Origin: Paracoccus ravus
Lineage (GTDB): Bacteria; Pseudomonadota; Alphaproteobacteria; Rhodobacterales; Rhodobacteraceae
Length of the DNA: 64,000 bases
Direction: 5' to 3'
Assembly (NCBI RefSeq): GCF_004522175.1
Contig: NZ_SDEB01000009.1
Coordinates: forward strand, 1 to 64,000
Made by a program: the position numbers and the translations under genes. Below, in pieces: positions 1 to 9,569 of this stretch. Under the pieces are notes generated by a model, which had not been told where the DNA came from, searched no databases, and saw only the letters and a program-made list of their open reading frames with translations. Each line of letters starts with the position of its first letter. Position 1 is the first letter of the stretch.

Positions 1-53
1 GCCTGACGAAGCACAGCCATGATCTGCGGTTCCGTGAAACGGCTCTTTCTCAT
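1..53 (-). CDS. IS3-family transposase OrfA, N-terminal fragment (partial at edge)
   Basis: Only the first 17 residues are in the window. They begin MRKSRFTEPQIMAVLRQ, which is the characteristic opening of IS3-family OrfA proteins, where a helix-turn-helix follows. A GAGGAG ribosome binding site sits about 7 bases before the ATG. OrfA normally supplies DNA binding and is joined to the OrfB integrase domain by programmed frameshifting; that part lies beyond the left edge. Whether the element is intact cannot be judged here. Confidence 0.7.
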   Translation of the reverse strand, partial: MRKSRFTEPQIMAVLRQ

Positions 54-118
54 TCGAATCTCCTCAGCTCACGCTACGAGAAAATTCTACTTATGCAGCC
101 CCTTAACCATGGGGAGGA
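1..118 (-). mobile_element. IS3-family insertion sequence, left part only (cut by window edge)
   Basis: The segment carries the start of an IS3-type OrfA reading leftwards out of the window. It abruptly interrupts an IS5-type transposase frame at about position 118, which implies that this element landed inside the older IS5-type element. The exact terminal repeat cannot be fixed because the other end lies outside the window; the boundary at 118 is inferred from where the IS5-type similarity stops. Confidence 0.6.
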
Positions 119-280
119 TTACCCGCGCCACGGCAGGCCCGTCCGCACCCGCCATAGAACGGCTTCCAGGAACAGGCGGTTATCCTTGCCCGTCACGCCG
201 CTGTCGCTCTTCTTTCCGGGCAGGTGCGGCTCAAGGCACAGCCAAACCCTATCCGACACCACAAACCGCTGTTCGTCCAT
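119..280 (-). pseudogene. IS5-family transposase remnant (N-terminal 53 residues, interrupted)
   Basis: The frame starts MDEQRFVVSD and contains the stretches LEPHLPGK, DNRLFLEAVLW and RTGLPWRG. This is the N-terminal DUF4096-type domain of IS5-family (IS427/IS1031-like) transposases. It stops at a TAA codon exactly where the family would continue with a short Leu-Pro segment, because the IS3-type element begins there. The catalytic DDE core is therefore not contiguous and the fragment should be inactive. The upstream end of the parent element, with a sequence reading GGGCCTGTTGAC on the minus strand, lies at about 337-350. Confidence 0.75.
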
Positions 281-352
281 TCAGGCCTCCCTTTGGAAAG
301 CTTGAATCAGAAATCAGCCGCAGCAGGAATCCTGAATGTCAACAGGCCCTAG
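281..352 (-). mobile_element. IS5-type element terminus abutting the stop codon of the neighbouring gene
   Basis: Reading on the minus strand, the sequence leaves the exonuclease gene through CTAG (349-352) and enters GGGCCTGTTGAC. This resembles the outer end of IS427-group IS5 elements, which often use short TA/CTAG-type targets. About 70 bases separate this end from the transposase start at 280. The TAG stop of the upstream gene lies inside the putative target, so the insertion appears to have occurred precisely at the stop codon. The terminal repeat assignment is from memory of the group and not verified. Confidence 0.5.
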
Positions 353-2244
353 CCGCGATCAGCGTTTTGGATCAGTCTGCCATGGCTCCGCGCCTCGACC
401 CGGATCGCGGCAAGCTTGTCCAATCCCTTTGCTTCCAAAGCAGGGATCATCCGCAGAAAAATCGCGGCCGTGGCTTCGGCATCCCCCATCGCGCTGTGGC
501 GGGCATGAGGGGGGATCGCAACGCCCAGCCTCTCGGCCAATGCCTCGAGTGTATGCGGCGCGGCCTGTCCCCAGAGCATCGCCGAAAGCAGGACCGTGTC
601 CAGCACACGGTTCGGAAATTGCACGCCGGTGTCTTTCTCGGCCGCACGCAAAAGTCCCATGTCGAAGGGCGCGTTATGCGCGACCAGAACGGCCTCGTCG
701 GTGAAATGGCGAAAAGAGGCGAGAACCTCGCGCAAAGCAGGGGCATCGGCGACATCCGCGTCCGTGATACCATGTATCGCGGAAGCCGCAGCTGGGATTG
801 GCCGTCCCGGATTGACCAAGGTCTCGAAACGCTCGCCCGTCAAATGGCCGCCCATGATGCGCAATCCCGCGATCTGGACGATCCGGTCGGTCATCGCAAG
901 ACCGGTGGTCTCGGTATCGAAGACCACAAAGGTCAATTGTGAAAGCGTCTCGGCATCGGAGACGGCAGGCCGATAGGTCAGGTTGACCGGCAAGGCGCAT
1001 TGACCGATGCCGGCGGGCAAGGGCATGAGAATGCGTCCGCCGTCGGATGTGGTTTCGGTCCAGAGCCCCGAGCCCAGTTCGACCGCAAGCAGCGCACCGC
1101 TGATACCGGGGCGATCCGCGTCAGGCCCCTCGTCGAGCCATTCATCCAGTTCCGCCATGCCGAGCGGAGCACCACTCCAATGCAGCGAAATCAGCGCCTC
1201 TTCCGGCTCGGCAAGAATATCCAGCACAGCCGCTCGGCCGGATCCGTCAAGCCGGTGCAGCAAATGCCCGAGCAGAGCGGCAAGCCCGCCCGCCTCGGCC
1301 TCGATGCAAAGATCATCGATCCGCCCCAGGCGCGCCCCTTCGATCGAGGCCGCGAGCGCCCGGGCTTCGACCTGCGCGCCGCTGGCCGGAGAGGTTTCGA
1401 TATCTCGCAGCGCCGCGATGAGCGCCATTCCCTCGTCCTCGACCGCCTTGCGGACTGCGGGGGGCAGCGCCTCTTGGGCTGCACCCAGGATCGGAACCAG
1501 GGTCGCCGCATGACGGCGCAGGCGCTCGGTCGCGCGGGCGCGTTCCTGCTGTCCGGCGGGGCGGAGGATCAGCACCCGCTCGTTACCCACGGCCCGCATG
1601 GTCCCCGCCAGTCGATGACCAGCCAGCGTCATCACCGTGATCGCGGTCGCCCCGCCCGCGACCGCCAGACGCCGTTCGGCGGCTTTGAGTGCGCTTGGAC
1701 GAATATGCCGCGACAGAGCGCAGCCCAGAACCATCCCGGATAGGGCCGATTTGGCAGCCGCGTTGAAAAAGATCACCCGCCCCCCGGCATCGATCATGAG
1801 GGCGGCGGCACCGATGTCGCCGAGGACGGCCTCGAGCATCTCCTTTTCTCGGACATGGGCGCGCGTCCGTGTTTCGACCGCCTCGGCAAGGGCCTGCTCG
1901 GACAGGTCGCGCGCCCTCGCCGCATCGCGGGCGGCCGGTCCAAGATCGGCAAGATAGCGGCCCTCGGCCTCTGCGGGCGGGGTTCCGGTGCGCAACCCCC
2001 CGGCAAGCGTTTCGATCGGGCGGGCGACATGTTCGTCAAAGAGATGCCAGACCCAGAGTACAAGCGGCAATATCCCGAAGAAACCCGTGGCCCCCGCCGC
2101 GATCAATGTCGCAAACAGGCCGGGCGTCGCGGCGTCGAGCCTTTGCCAAACCACAAGCAGCGCCGCCCCCAGAGCCAGGAGCACCCCGGCCAGCAACCCC
2201 GCGAAGATCAGAAAGATTCTGAGCCGCAAGGAAAGCCCGGTCAT
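349..2244 (-). CDS. Membrane-anchored degenerate histidine-kinase-like protein fused to a DEDDh 3'-5' exonuclease
   Basis: The 631-residue protein has two transmembrane segments (about 8-30 and 45-68), a PAS-like region (about 130-230), and a region resembling a histidine kinase core whose ATP-binding motifs are eroded: where the N box is expected one reads HLLHRLDGSG, and the last kinase-like strand ends GGRILMPLP near 410. A DnaQ/epsilon-type exonuclease domain follows. Its catalytic set is visible: D443 and E445 in FDTETTG, D528 in HNAPFDM, H583 and D588 in HSAMGD. It is the last gene of the acs operon, starting at an ATG that overlaps the response regulator stop (TGATG); a GTG at 2247 is an alternative. 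Homologous genes accompany acs in Rhodobacteraceae. The nuclease fold is clear; the cellular role is unknown. An IS5-type element sits right at its stop codon. Confidence 0.85.
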   Translation of the reverse strand: MTGLSLRLRIFLIFAGLLAGVLLALGAALLVVWQRLDAATPGLFATLIAAGATGFFGILPLVLWVWHLFDEHVARPIETLAGGLRTGTPPAEAEGRYLADLGPAARDAARARDLSEQALAEAVETRTRAHVREKEMLEAVLGDIGAAALMIDAGGRVIFFNAAAKSALSGMVLGCALSRHIRPSALKAAERRLAVAGGATAITVMTLAGHRLAGTMRAVGNERVLILRPAGQQERARATERLRRHAATLVPILGAAQEALPPAVRKAVEDEGMALIAALRDIETSPASGAQVEARALAASIEGARLGRIDDLCIEAEAGGLAALLGHLLHRLDGSGRAAVLDILAEPEEALISLHWSGAPLGMAELDEWLDEGPDADRPGISGALLAVELGSGLWTETTSDGGRILMPLPAGIGQCALPVNLTYRPAVSDAETLSQLTFVVFDTETTGLAMTDRIVQIAGLRIMGGHLTGERFETLVNPGRPIPAAASAIHGITDADVADAPALREVLASFRHFTDEAVLVAHNAPFDMGLLRAAEKDTGVQFPNRVLDTVLLSAMLWGQAAPHTLEALAERLGVAIPPHARHSAMGDAEATAAIFLRMIPALEAKGLDKLAAIRVEARSHGRLIQNADRG

Positions 2245-2612
2245 CACGGCACCCCAAGAAGGCGCGTCATCTCGGCCCGCAGCTCGGCCAGTTCGAAGGG
2301 CTTGGCGATGAAGCCGTCCGCGCCCAGAGCAAGCCCCTTGCGGCGCTCGAGCACCGAGCCGCGCGCCGTCATCATCAGGACGCGCACTTCCGCAAGCGCG
2401 GGATCGGCGCGCAGTTCTTCGACGATCTGGTAGCCCGAGATATCGGGCAGCATGATGTCAAGCAGCACCAGATCCGGGCGTTCTTCGCGAATGACCTTCA
2501 AGGCGCCGCCCCCCTCGGCGAGACGACGATGCGTATGGCCGTAGCGCGACACCAGGAACTCAAGCGCGGTCGCGATATTGTCCTCGTCCTCGATGATCAA
2601 GATGCGCGCCAT
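2244..2612 (-). CDS. Single-domain response regulator (CheY-like receiver)
   Basis: The 122-residue protein is a stand-alone receiver with no output domain. The acidic pocket (EDED near residues 8-11), the phospho-acceptor D52 in LVLLDIMLP, the switch threonine T82 and K104 in FIAKPFE are all present, so it should be phosphorylatable. The ATG at 2612 overlaps the stop of the upstream gene (TGATG) and its own stop overlaps the start of the exonuclease fusion, which points to strict translational coupling. Its partner is likely either the kinase-like fusion downstream or an unlinked kinase; it may signal acetate/acetyl-CoA status to the transport or DUF294 components. Confidence 0.9.
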   Translation of the reverse strand: MARILIIEDEDNIATALEFLVSRYGHTHRRLAEGGGALKVIREERPDLVLLDIMLPDISGYQIVEELRADPALAEVRVLMMTARGSVLERRKGLALGADGFIAKPFELAELRAEMTRLLGVP

Positions 2613-3121
2613 CAGCCATTCTTTCGGCATATGGCCGCAAAGGCCGGATCGTCACCGCCCGGCTGCCAGGCGCTTTCCGCCTCGCCCGAGACCGCGCGCA
2701 GCCTCGCCCCCGCACAATCGAAATCCAGCGTCACGCGCCGCGTCGGCTGCCAGCGCTCGACAAAAAGAACATCGCCGCGCTGAAGCCCGGCCTCGCCCGG
2801 GCTGACGCTCGCACGGTCGATCACGGCAAAGCGGTTCACCATCGGAACGACGAAGGCCCAGGGCCGCCATGCCTTCCCCCCGCTTCCGGTCTGCAGAACC
2901 TCGACCGTATCGGGCAGTTGCGCCCGGACGCGGGAATACCAGCTATATTCGTTCCAGATCGTAAAGCCGAGCATCGAAATGCCGACAATGGCCGGCAGGA
3001 TCCAGCCGGGAACCGCTGCTCCGGCCTTTCGCAACGCATGCATCGCGGCATATGCCGCCGCCGCCGCGCCAATGCCGACGGCGACCATCCCCAAAATATC
3101 CCATGCCATACCGCTCATCAT
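2612..3121 (-). CDS. Conserved hypothetical membrane protein of the acetate operon
   Basis: The 169-residue product has two N-terminal hydrophobic helices (about 5-28 and 38-58) and then a soluble, probably extracytoplasmic region of about 110 residues with a single cysteine pair (CAGARL and AICRKNG) near the C-terminus. No family could be recognised. It begins with two consecutive ATG codons overlapping the DUF294 stop (ATGA) and ends overlapping the response regulator start, so it belongs to the same mRNA. Its conserved place between the DUF294 protein and the response regulator suggests a sensory or accessory role, but this is inference only. Confidence 0.75.
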   Translation of the reverse strand: MMSGMAWDILGMVAVGIGAAAAAYAAMHALRKAGAAVPGWILPAIVGISMLGFTIWNEYSWYSRVRAQLPDTVEVLQTGSGGKAWRPWAFVVPMVNRFAVIDRASVSPGEAGLQRGDVLFVERWQPTRRVTLDFDCAGARLRAVSGEAESAWQPGGDDPAFAAICRKNG

Positions 3122-4944
3122 CCAAGGGCTCCTTTTCCATGGCCGACGGCCGATTGCATGCTGCGCACGACGACAAAGGCGTCGCGAAGGTGGCTGCGCT
3201 CGAAATCCGGCAGATCGACGGGCGCAAGAAAATTATCGGGCTTCAATCCGGCCCGGACCCGGCGGGCCTGATGTTCCAGCCGGCGCGATTGGATCAGGTC
3301 ATAGGCCGCGATCATATCCGCGGCACCCGAGGGCGACATCACCCCAGCCTCGCCCGCGGCGACCAGCCGCGCCCGGGTGTTGACCGCCGGGATCCCGCCC
3401 TGAAGCGCATAGATCCGGGCCAGATCGGTGATCGGGACAACGCCGTTCAGCTTCATGTCGATCTGGTTGCGATGCTCGCCCGAGCGGATCGTGGCAAAGC
3501 CCCCGATCAGCCCCAGTGGCGGGCGATGCTTGAGCGAATTCGCGATCATATGCGCGACAAAGATCGAGTTGCGGCGCGCCGCCCAAAGCGTTTCGGCCTG
3601 CAACTCGGCGAGCAGCGCGACATCGCCGCCAATGGCGCGCAGGTCGAACATGACACTTGCCAGCATCTGGGCCTCGGGACTCGGGCGCTGGATCCAACCC
3701 CGGAAATAGTCGCGCCAGATGCCGATCGGCTGCCGCCAGCGCGGGTTCGAAGCCATCATCTCGCCCGGGCAATAGACATAGCCCGCCGCGTTCAGCCCGT
3801 CGGTGACGATCCGCGCGAATTCACCGAACCAAGGATGATCGGGATCGGCGCCGGGAGCAAGGATCAGGCAGTTATCCTGGTCCGAGACACCGGTCTGTTC
3901 CTGCCGACCCTGACTGCCGCAGGCCGCCCAGAGCCAGGCGGCCGGGGGCGGTCCCAGGCGTTCTTCGGCCATGCGCAGCAGACGCCGCGTCACTGCATCG
4001 GCGACATCGGTGATCTGCCGGGTGATGACCTCCTGTCGCTGGCTGGCGGCGACGAGGCTGGCGAGCAATTCGGGAATGCGCGCGGTCGCGCGGCGCAGAG
4101 CGGCATCGTCGGGAGCCCCGGCGATCTCGCGCATCAGGACCGAGCCTAACACCGCCTGGACCCGGGCCAGATCCGTCTGCGTGATCATGCCGACAAAGCG
4201 TCCGGCCTCGGTGATCGGCAAATGACCGATGCCCCGCTCGGCCATCAGGTTCAGAACATCGGCCCCAAGGGCCTCCGGTCCCAGCGAGATCGGCCCGGAG
4301 GTCATGATCGTCGCGACCGGCGCCTGAGGGTCGCGCCCCTCGGCCACCACCTTGCCGCTGATGTCGCGCACCGTCACGATCCCCAGCAGCCTGCCATCCG
4401 GCGCGGTGACCCCGAGAGAAGAGATGCCAGCATCCCGCATCATCCGGGCGGCGGCGACGATCGGCTGTTCGGGCGCGCAAAAAACCGGCGGTCGGCTCAG
4501 CAGTTCCGCGACACGCAGATCGGCGAATTGCGCCCCCGCCTCGGACCGCGCGCGAGAGACGCCGCGATGAAAAAACCGCGCGAAGCTCGTGTTCGCGGCC
4601 ATGAGGTGGCGGAACTCGACCGGCGGCAGCAGGAGGATCGTTCCCGACCGGCTGACCCTTGCCGACGTGGCAGCCAGACCGTCGCGCAAGAGCCCCCGCT
4701 CGCCGAAACTGTTCCCGCGGCCCAGCGAGGACACCGCCTCGCCGCCCGGTCCGGTGACCTCGACACCTGCGCTTTCGATCAGGTAGAGCCCGTCGAGCGG
4801 CTCGCCATGGCGATAGACGATCTCGCCCGCCTGCCATTCCCTGCGGCTGAAGAAACGGGCGACGCGCGCCAGCTCGTCCTGCGACAGGGCATCATAGGGA
4901 TGAATCGTGGCTAGAAAGCTGCTGATCTGGTCCATTGCGATCAT
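3118..4944 (-). CDS. Cyclic-nucleotide-binding/CBS/DUF294 nucleotidyltransferase-like signalling protein
   Basis: The 608-residue soluble protein has three recognisable modules: a cNMP-binding fold (about 10-125), a CBS domain pair (about 150-265), and a DUF294 nucleotidyltransferase-like domain with the motif GSQGRQEQTGVSDQDN at 343-358, followed by a DUF294 C-terminal helical domain. This architecture regularly follows VC_2705-type sodium:solute symporters and is thought to sense nucleotides and to modify or regulate a partner protein. The nucleotidyltransferase motif retains GS and the two acidic residues, so catalysis is possible. The start at 4944 has no obvious ribosome binding site; the in-frame ATG at 4935 is an alternative. 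It follows the symporter by 41 bases. Confidence 0.88.
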   Translation of the reverse strand: MIAMDQISSFLATIHPYDALSQDELARVARFFSRREWQAGEIVYRHGEPLDGLYLIESAGVEVTGPGGEAVSSLGRGNSFGERGLLRDGLAATSARVSRSGTILLLPPVEFRHLMAANTSFARFFHRGVSRARSEAGAQFADLRVAELLSRPPVFCAPEQPIVAAARMMRDAGISSLGVTAPDGRLLGIVTVRDISGKVVAEGRDPQAPVATIMTSGPISLGPEALGADVLNLMAERGIGHLPITEAGRFVGMITQTDLARVQAVLGSVLMREIAGAPDDAALRRATARIPELLASLVAASQRQEVITRQITDVADAVTRRLLRMAEERLGPPPAAWLWAACGSQGRQEQTGVSDQDNCLILAPGADPDHPWFGEFARIVTDGLNAAGYVYCPGEMMASNPRWRQPIGIWRDYFRGWIQRPSPEAQMLASVMFDLRAIGGDVALLAELQAETLWAARRNSIFVAHMIANSLKHRPPLGLIGGFATIRSGEHRNQIDMKLNGVVPITDLARIYALQGGIPAVNTRARLVAAGEAGVMSPSGAADMIAAYDLIQSRRLEHQARRVRAGLKPDNFLAPVDLPDFERSHLRDAFVVVRSMQSAVGHGKGALG

Positions 4945-4985
4945 CCGGGGTTGGTCGCGCCCCGAGGGGCGCGACCGTTTTCGCT

Positions 4986-6893
4986 TCAGTGATGGGTGGC
5001 CGCACCGGCGCCGCGCGGGATCCGGATCGATTCGACCAGTTCCTGCACATGGACCGGGGGCTCCTCGGTTGCGTTCGAGACGACATAGGCCACGAGGAAG
5101 TTCAGCAGCGCGCCCACGACACCGAATGAAGCCGGAGCGATGCCAAAGAGCCAGGCTGCAGGCGTGTCGGGCAGCATGTTGGTCCCCGCGACGAAGAACC
5201 AGCCCTTATAGGTGAAGATATAGAGCAGGGTCGACAGAATACCCGCCAGCATCCCCCAGATCGCGCCATGCTTGTTCACGCGCTTCGAGAAGATGCCCAT
5301 CATCAGCACCGGGAAGATCGAGCTGGCGGCAAGGCCAAAGGCCAGAGCCACGGTCTGCGCGGCAAAGCCCGGCGGGTTCAGACCCAAGAGCGTCGCCACA
5401 AGGATCGAGACCGCCATCGAGACGCGCGCCGCATTCAGCTCGGATTTCTCGCTGATATTCGGATTGATCGCGCCCTTGATCAGGTCATGGCTGACCGCCG
5501 ACGAGATCGCCAGCAGCAGACCCGCCGCCGTCGACAGCGCCGCGGCCAGACCGCCGGCCGCGACAATGGCGATGACCCAGCCCGGCAGGTTGGCGATTTC
5601 CGGATTGGCCAGAACCATGATGTCATTGCTGACCGTCGGCAGTTCGTTGCCTTTCCAGCTCGCCGCATCGGCAGGCGCGTTCGGCAGTTTCGCGATACCC
5701 GCCGCGAGGGCTTCATCATAGGCCGTCTGCGCCGCGTCGATCGCGGCCTGATCGCTGCCCGCCTTTGCCGCGGCCAGAGCCTTGGCCTGAGCATCGGCAC
5801 CATCATTGTAATACTGGATCAGGCCGTCGCCGTTCTTGTCGTCCCATTTCAGAAGACCGGTCTTGGCCCAGGTCCGCATCCAGTTCAGTTCCGGCTTCGA
5901 TTCGATATCCGAAATCGAAACCGCAGGCTGCGAGAAGGTCTCGCCCGTCGCCGCGCCCGGCCACATGGTGGTCGAGAGGTTCAGACGCGCCATCGAGCCG
6001 ACCGCCGGAGCGACGGTATAGAGCAGCGCGATGAAGACCAGCGCCCAGCCCGCCGAAGAGCGCGCATCCGAGACTTTCGGCACGGTGAAGAAGCGGATGA
6101 TGACATGCGGCAGGCCCGCCGTGCCGATCATCAGCGCCAGAGTGAACATCACCATGTTCAGGGTCGAACCATTATGGGTCGTGTAGGCCTTGAAGCCCAG
6201 ATCCGTCACCACCTGATCAAGCTTGGTCAGGAATTCGGTATTCGATCCGTCATGGGTGCCAAACAGGCCCAGCTGCGGCAGGAAATTGCCGGTCAGCGCC
6301 AACGAGATGAAGATCGCCGGGATGGTATAGGCGATGATCAGCACGATATATTGCGCGACCTGGGTATAGGTCACGCCCTTCATGCCGCCGAAAACGGCAT
6401 AGGCAAAGACCACCGCCGCGCCGATCCAAAGGCCCGTCGATTTCGAGACTTCCAGATAGCGCGCGAAGGTGATGCCCACGCCCTCCATCTGGCCGATCAC
6501 ATAAGTGATCGAGATGATCAGCAGGCAGATCACGCCGATGATGCGGGCAGTCTGCGAGTAGAAGCGGTCGCCGATGAATTCCGGCACCGTGAACTTGCCG
6601 AACTTGCGCAGATAGGGCGCAAGCAGCATCGCCAGCAGCACGTAACCGCCGGTCCAGCCCATCAGATAGGTCGAGTTGTCATAGCCGGTGAAGGCGATGA
6701 GGCCGGCCATCGAGATGAAGGACGCCGCCGACATCCAGTCGGCCGCCGTCGCCATCCCGTTCATCACCGGATGCACGCCACGGTTCGCCGCGTAGAACTC
6801 CGCCGTCGAACCCGCGCGGGCCCAGAACGCAATGCCGAAATACAGGCAAAAGCTAAGCCCGATGACGATGAGGTTAAGGGTAAACTGATCCAT
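4986..6893 (-). CDS. Sodium:solute symporter, VC_2705/ActP-like subfamily (probable acetate or short organic acid uptake)
   Basis: The 635-residue polytopic inner-membrane protein has the SSS (SLC5-like) features, including NRGVHPVMNGMATAADWMSAASF near the N-terminus and about 12-13 membrane helices. It is longer than ordinary ActP because of a roughly 130-residue hydrophilic insertion (about 305-437) that contains an EF-hand-like loop, DKNGDG at 352-357, suggesting divalent cation binding outside the membrane core. It sits 3 bases after the DUF4212 small subunit, its usual partner in this subfamily, and downstream of acs. This context argues for import of acetate or related acids that Acs then activates. 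Substrate is inferred from the neighbourhood, not from residues. Confidence 0.9.
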   Translation of the reverse strand: MDQFTLNLIVIGLSFCLYFGIAFWARAGSTAEFYAANRGVHPVMNGMATAADWMSAASFISMAGLIAFTGYDNSTYLMGWTGGYVLLAMLLAPYLRKFGKFTVPEFIGDRFYSQTARIIGVICLLIISITYVIGQMEGVGITFARYLEVSKSTGLWIGAAVVFAYAVFGGMKGVTYTQVAQYIVLIIAYTIPAIFISLALTGNFLPQLGLFGTHDGSNTEFLTKLDQVVTDLGFKAYTTHNGSTLNMVMFTLALMIGTAGLPHVIIRFFTVPKVSDARSSAGWALVFIALLYTVAPAVGSMARLNLSTTMWPGAATGETFSQPAVSISDIESKPELNWMRTWAKTGLLKWDDKNGDGLIQYYNDGADAQAKALAAAKAGSDQAAIDAAQTAYDEALAAGIAKLPNAPADAASWKGNELPTVSNDIMVLANPEIANLPGWVIAIVAAGGLAAALSTAAGLLLAISSAVSHDLIKGAINPNISEKSELNAARVSMAVSILVATLLGLNPPGFAAQTVALAFGLAASSIFPVLMMGIFSKRVNKHGAIWGMLAGILSTLLYIFTYKGWFFVAGTNMLPDTPAAWLFGIAPASFGVVGALLNFLVAYVVSNATEEPPVHVQELVESIRIPRGAGAATHH

Positions 6894-6896
6894 GGC

Positions 6897-7154
6897 CTAT
6901 TCCTCGACCCCGTGTTCGCGGTCGAGACGGTTCATCCGCGCCGCGTACCAGAAGATCAGCACGATAAAGGTCAGGATCGACCCTTGCTGGGCAAACCAGA
7001 AGCCCAGATCGGTCCCGCCTACCTTGATCCACGAAATCAACGGCCGCAGCAGGATGCCGAAGCCGTAAGACACAAGCGCCCAGATGACGAGGCACCATCC
7101 GATGATCCGGACATTGGCCTCCCAATAGGCATATTCGGGATGTTTCTCGCTCAC
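6897..7154 (-). CDS. DUF4212 small membrane subunit of the sodium:solute symporter
   Basis: The 85-residue protein has two hydrophobic helices separated by a short loop and the family-typical N-terminal stretch EYAYWEANVRIIGWCLVIW. In this family the small protein is encoded directly before a VC_2705-type symporter and presumably forms part of the transporter. The start is GTG at 7154, supported by a GGGAGG ribosome binding site 9 bases upstream. It is separated from acs by 119 bases containing a hairpin, so it may be differentially expressed from acs although co-oriented. Confidence 0.88.
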   Translation of the reverse strand: MSEKHPEYAYWEANVRIIGWCLVIWALVSYGFGILLRPLISWIKVGGTDLGFWFAQQGSILTFIVLIFWYAARMNRLDREHGVEE

Positions 7155-7197
7155 TCCCCGTATCCTCCCTGTGATGAATGCGCCGCCTTTACGATGG

Positions 7198-7222
7198 CCC
7201 GACCTCGGCGGCTTCGGTCGGG
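7198..7222 (-). promoter_or_regulatory. Intercistronic hairpin between acs and the symporter genes
   Basis: CCCGACC and GGTCGGG form perfect 7-base arms around an 11-base loop in the 119-base gap between the acs stop and the DUF4212 start. There is no following T-run on the minus strand, so it is more likely an mRNA processing or attenuation element than a full terminator. Confidence 0.4.
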
Positions 7223-7273
7223 TATTCGGGCAGGCGCGGGGCTCTCCTCTTCCGCCGCGCCTGCCCTATTCCG

Positions 7274-9229
<1,956 letters not shown>

Positions 9230-9569
9230 TACTGGCCTCCTCTTTACCGTCGCCGCAAACTGGCGGCACGCTTCCCCTCGCGCCGGACCAGTTATTCAAG
9301 AGAAGCTAATACATTGTCGCGGATATCGTAAACCTTTTTTTTCGAAAGGAAATTTTGTAAATTGCTTCACAATATAACGAGCCATCTTGTAAATAATTCA
9401 CAGTCTGCAATGAAAAGAGCGGCGCAAAGATCTGCCTGTCTCATCGGGTGCGTCCGGCAGGGACCTTGCGCGTTGCACAGGCTTTGCGTCACCTCTGGCA
9501 GTGTTCCATGCTCGGTCACGGGAACCTGAGCTGGATAGGGATGCGGAATTTGGGATGTCGAGGCACTGC
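9230..9569. promoter_or_regulatory. Divergent promoter region of acs and the MFS gene, AT-rich
   Basis: This 340-base gene-free stretch is noticeably AT-rich between 9300 and 9415, including a run of eight T. It holds two related imperfect inverted repeats: TTGTAAA-TTGC-TTCACAA at 9355-9372 and TTGTAAA-TAA-TTCACA at 9387-9402, spaced 32 bases apart (about three helical turns). The half-site TTTGTAAA is close to the TTTGCAAA boxes bound by ScfR/RamB-type short-chain acyl-CoA regulators in related bacteria; that link is inference. The region probably drives acs leftwards. Confidence 0.5.
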
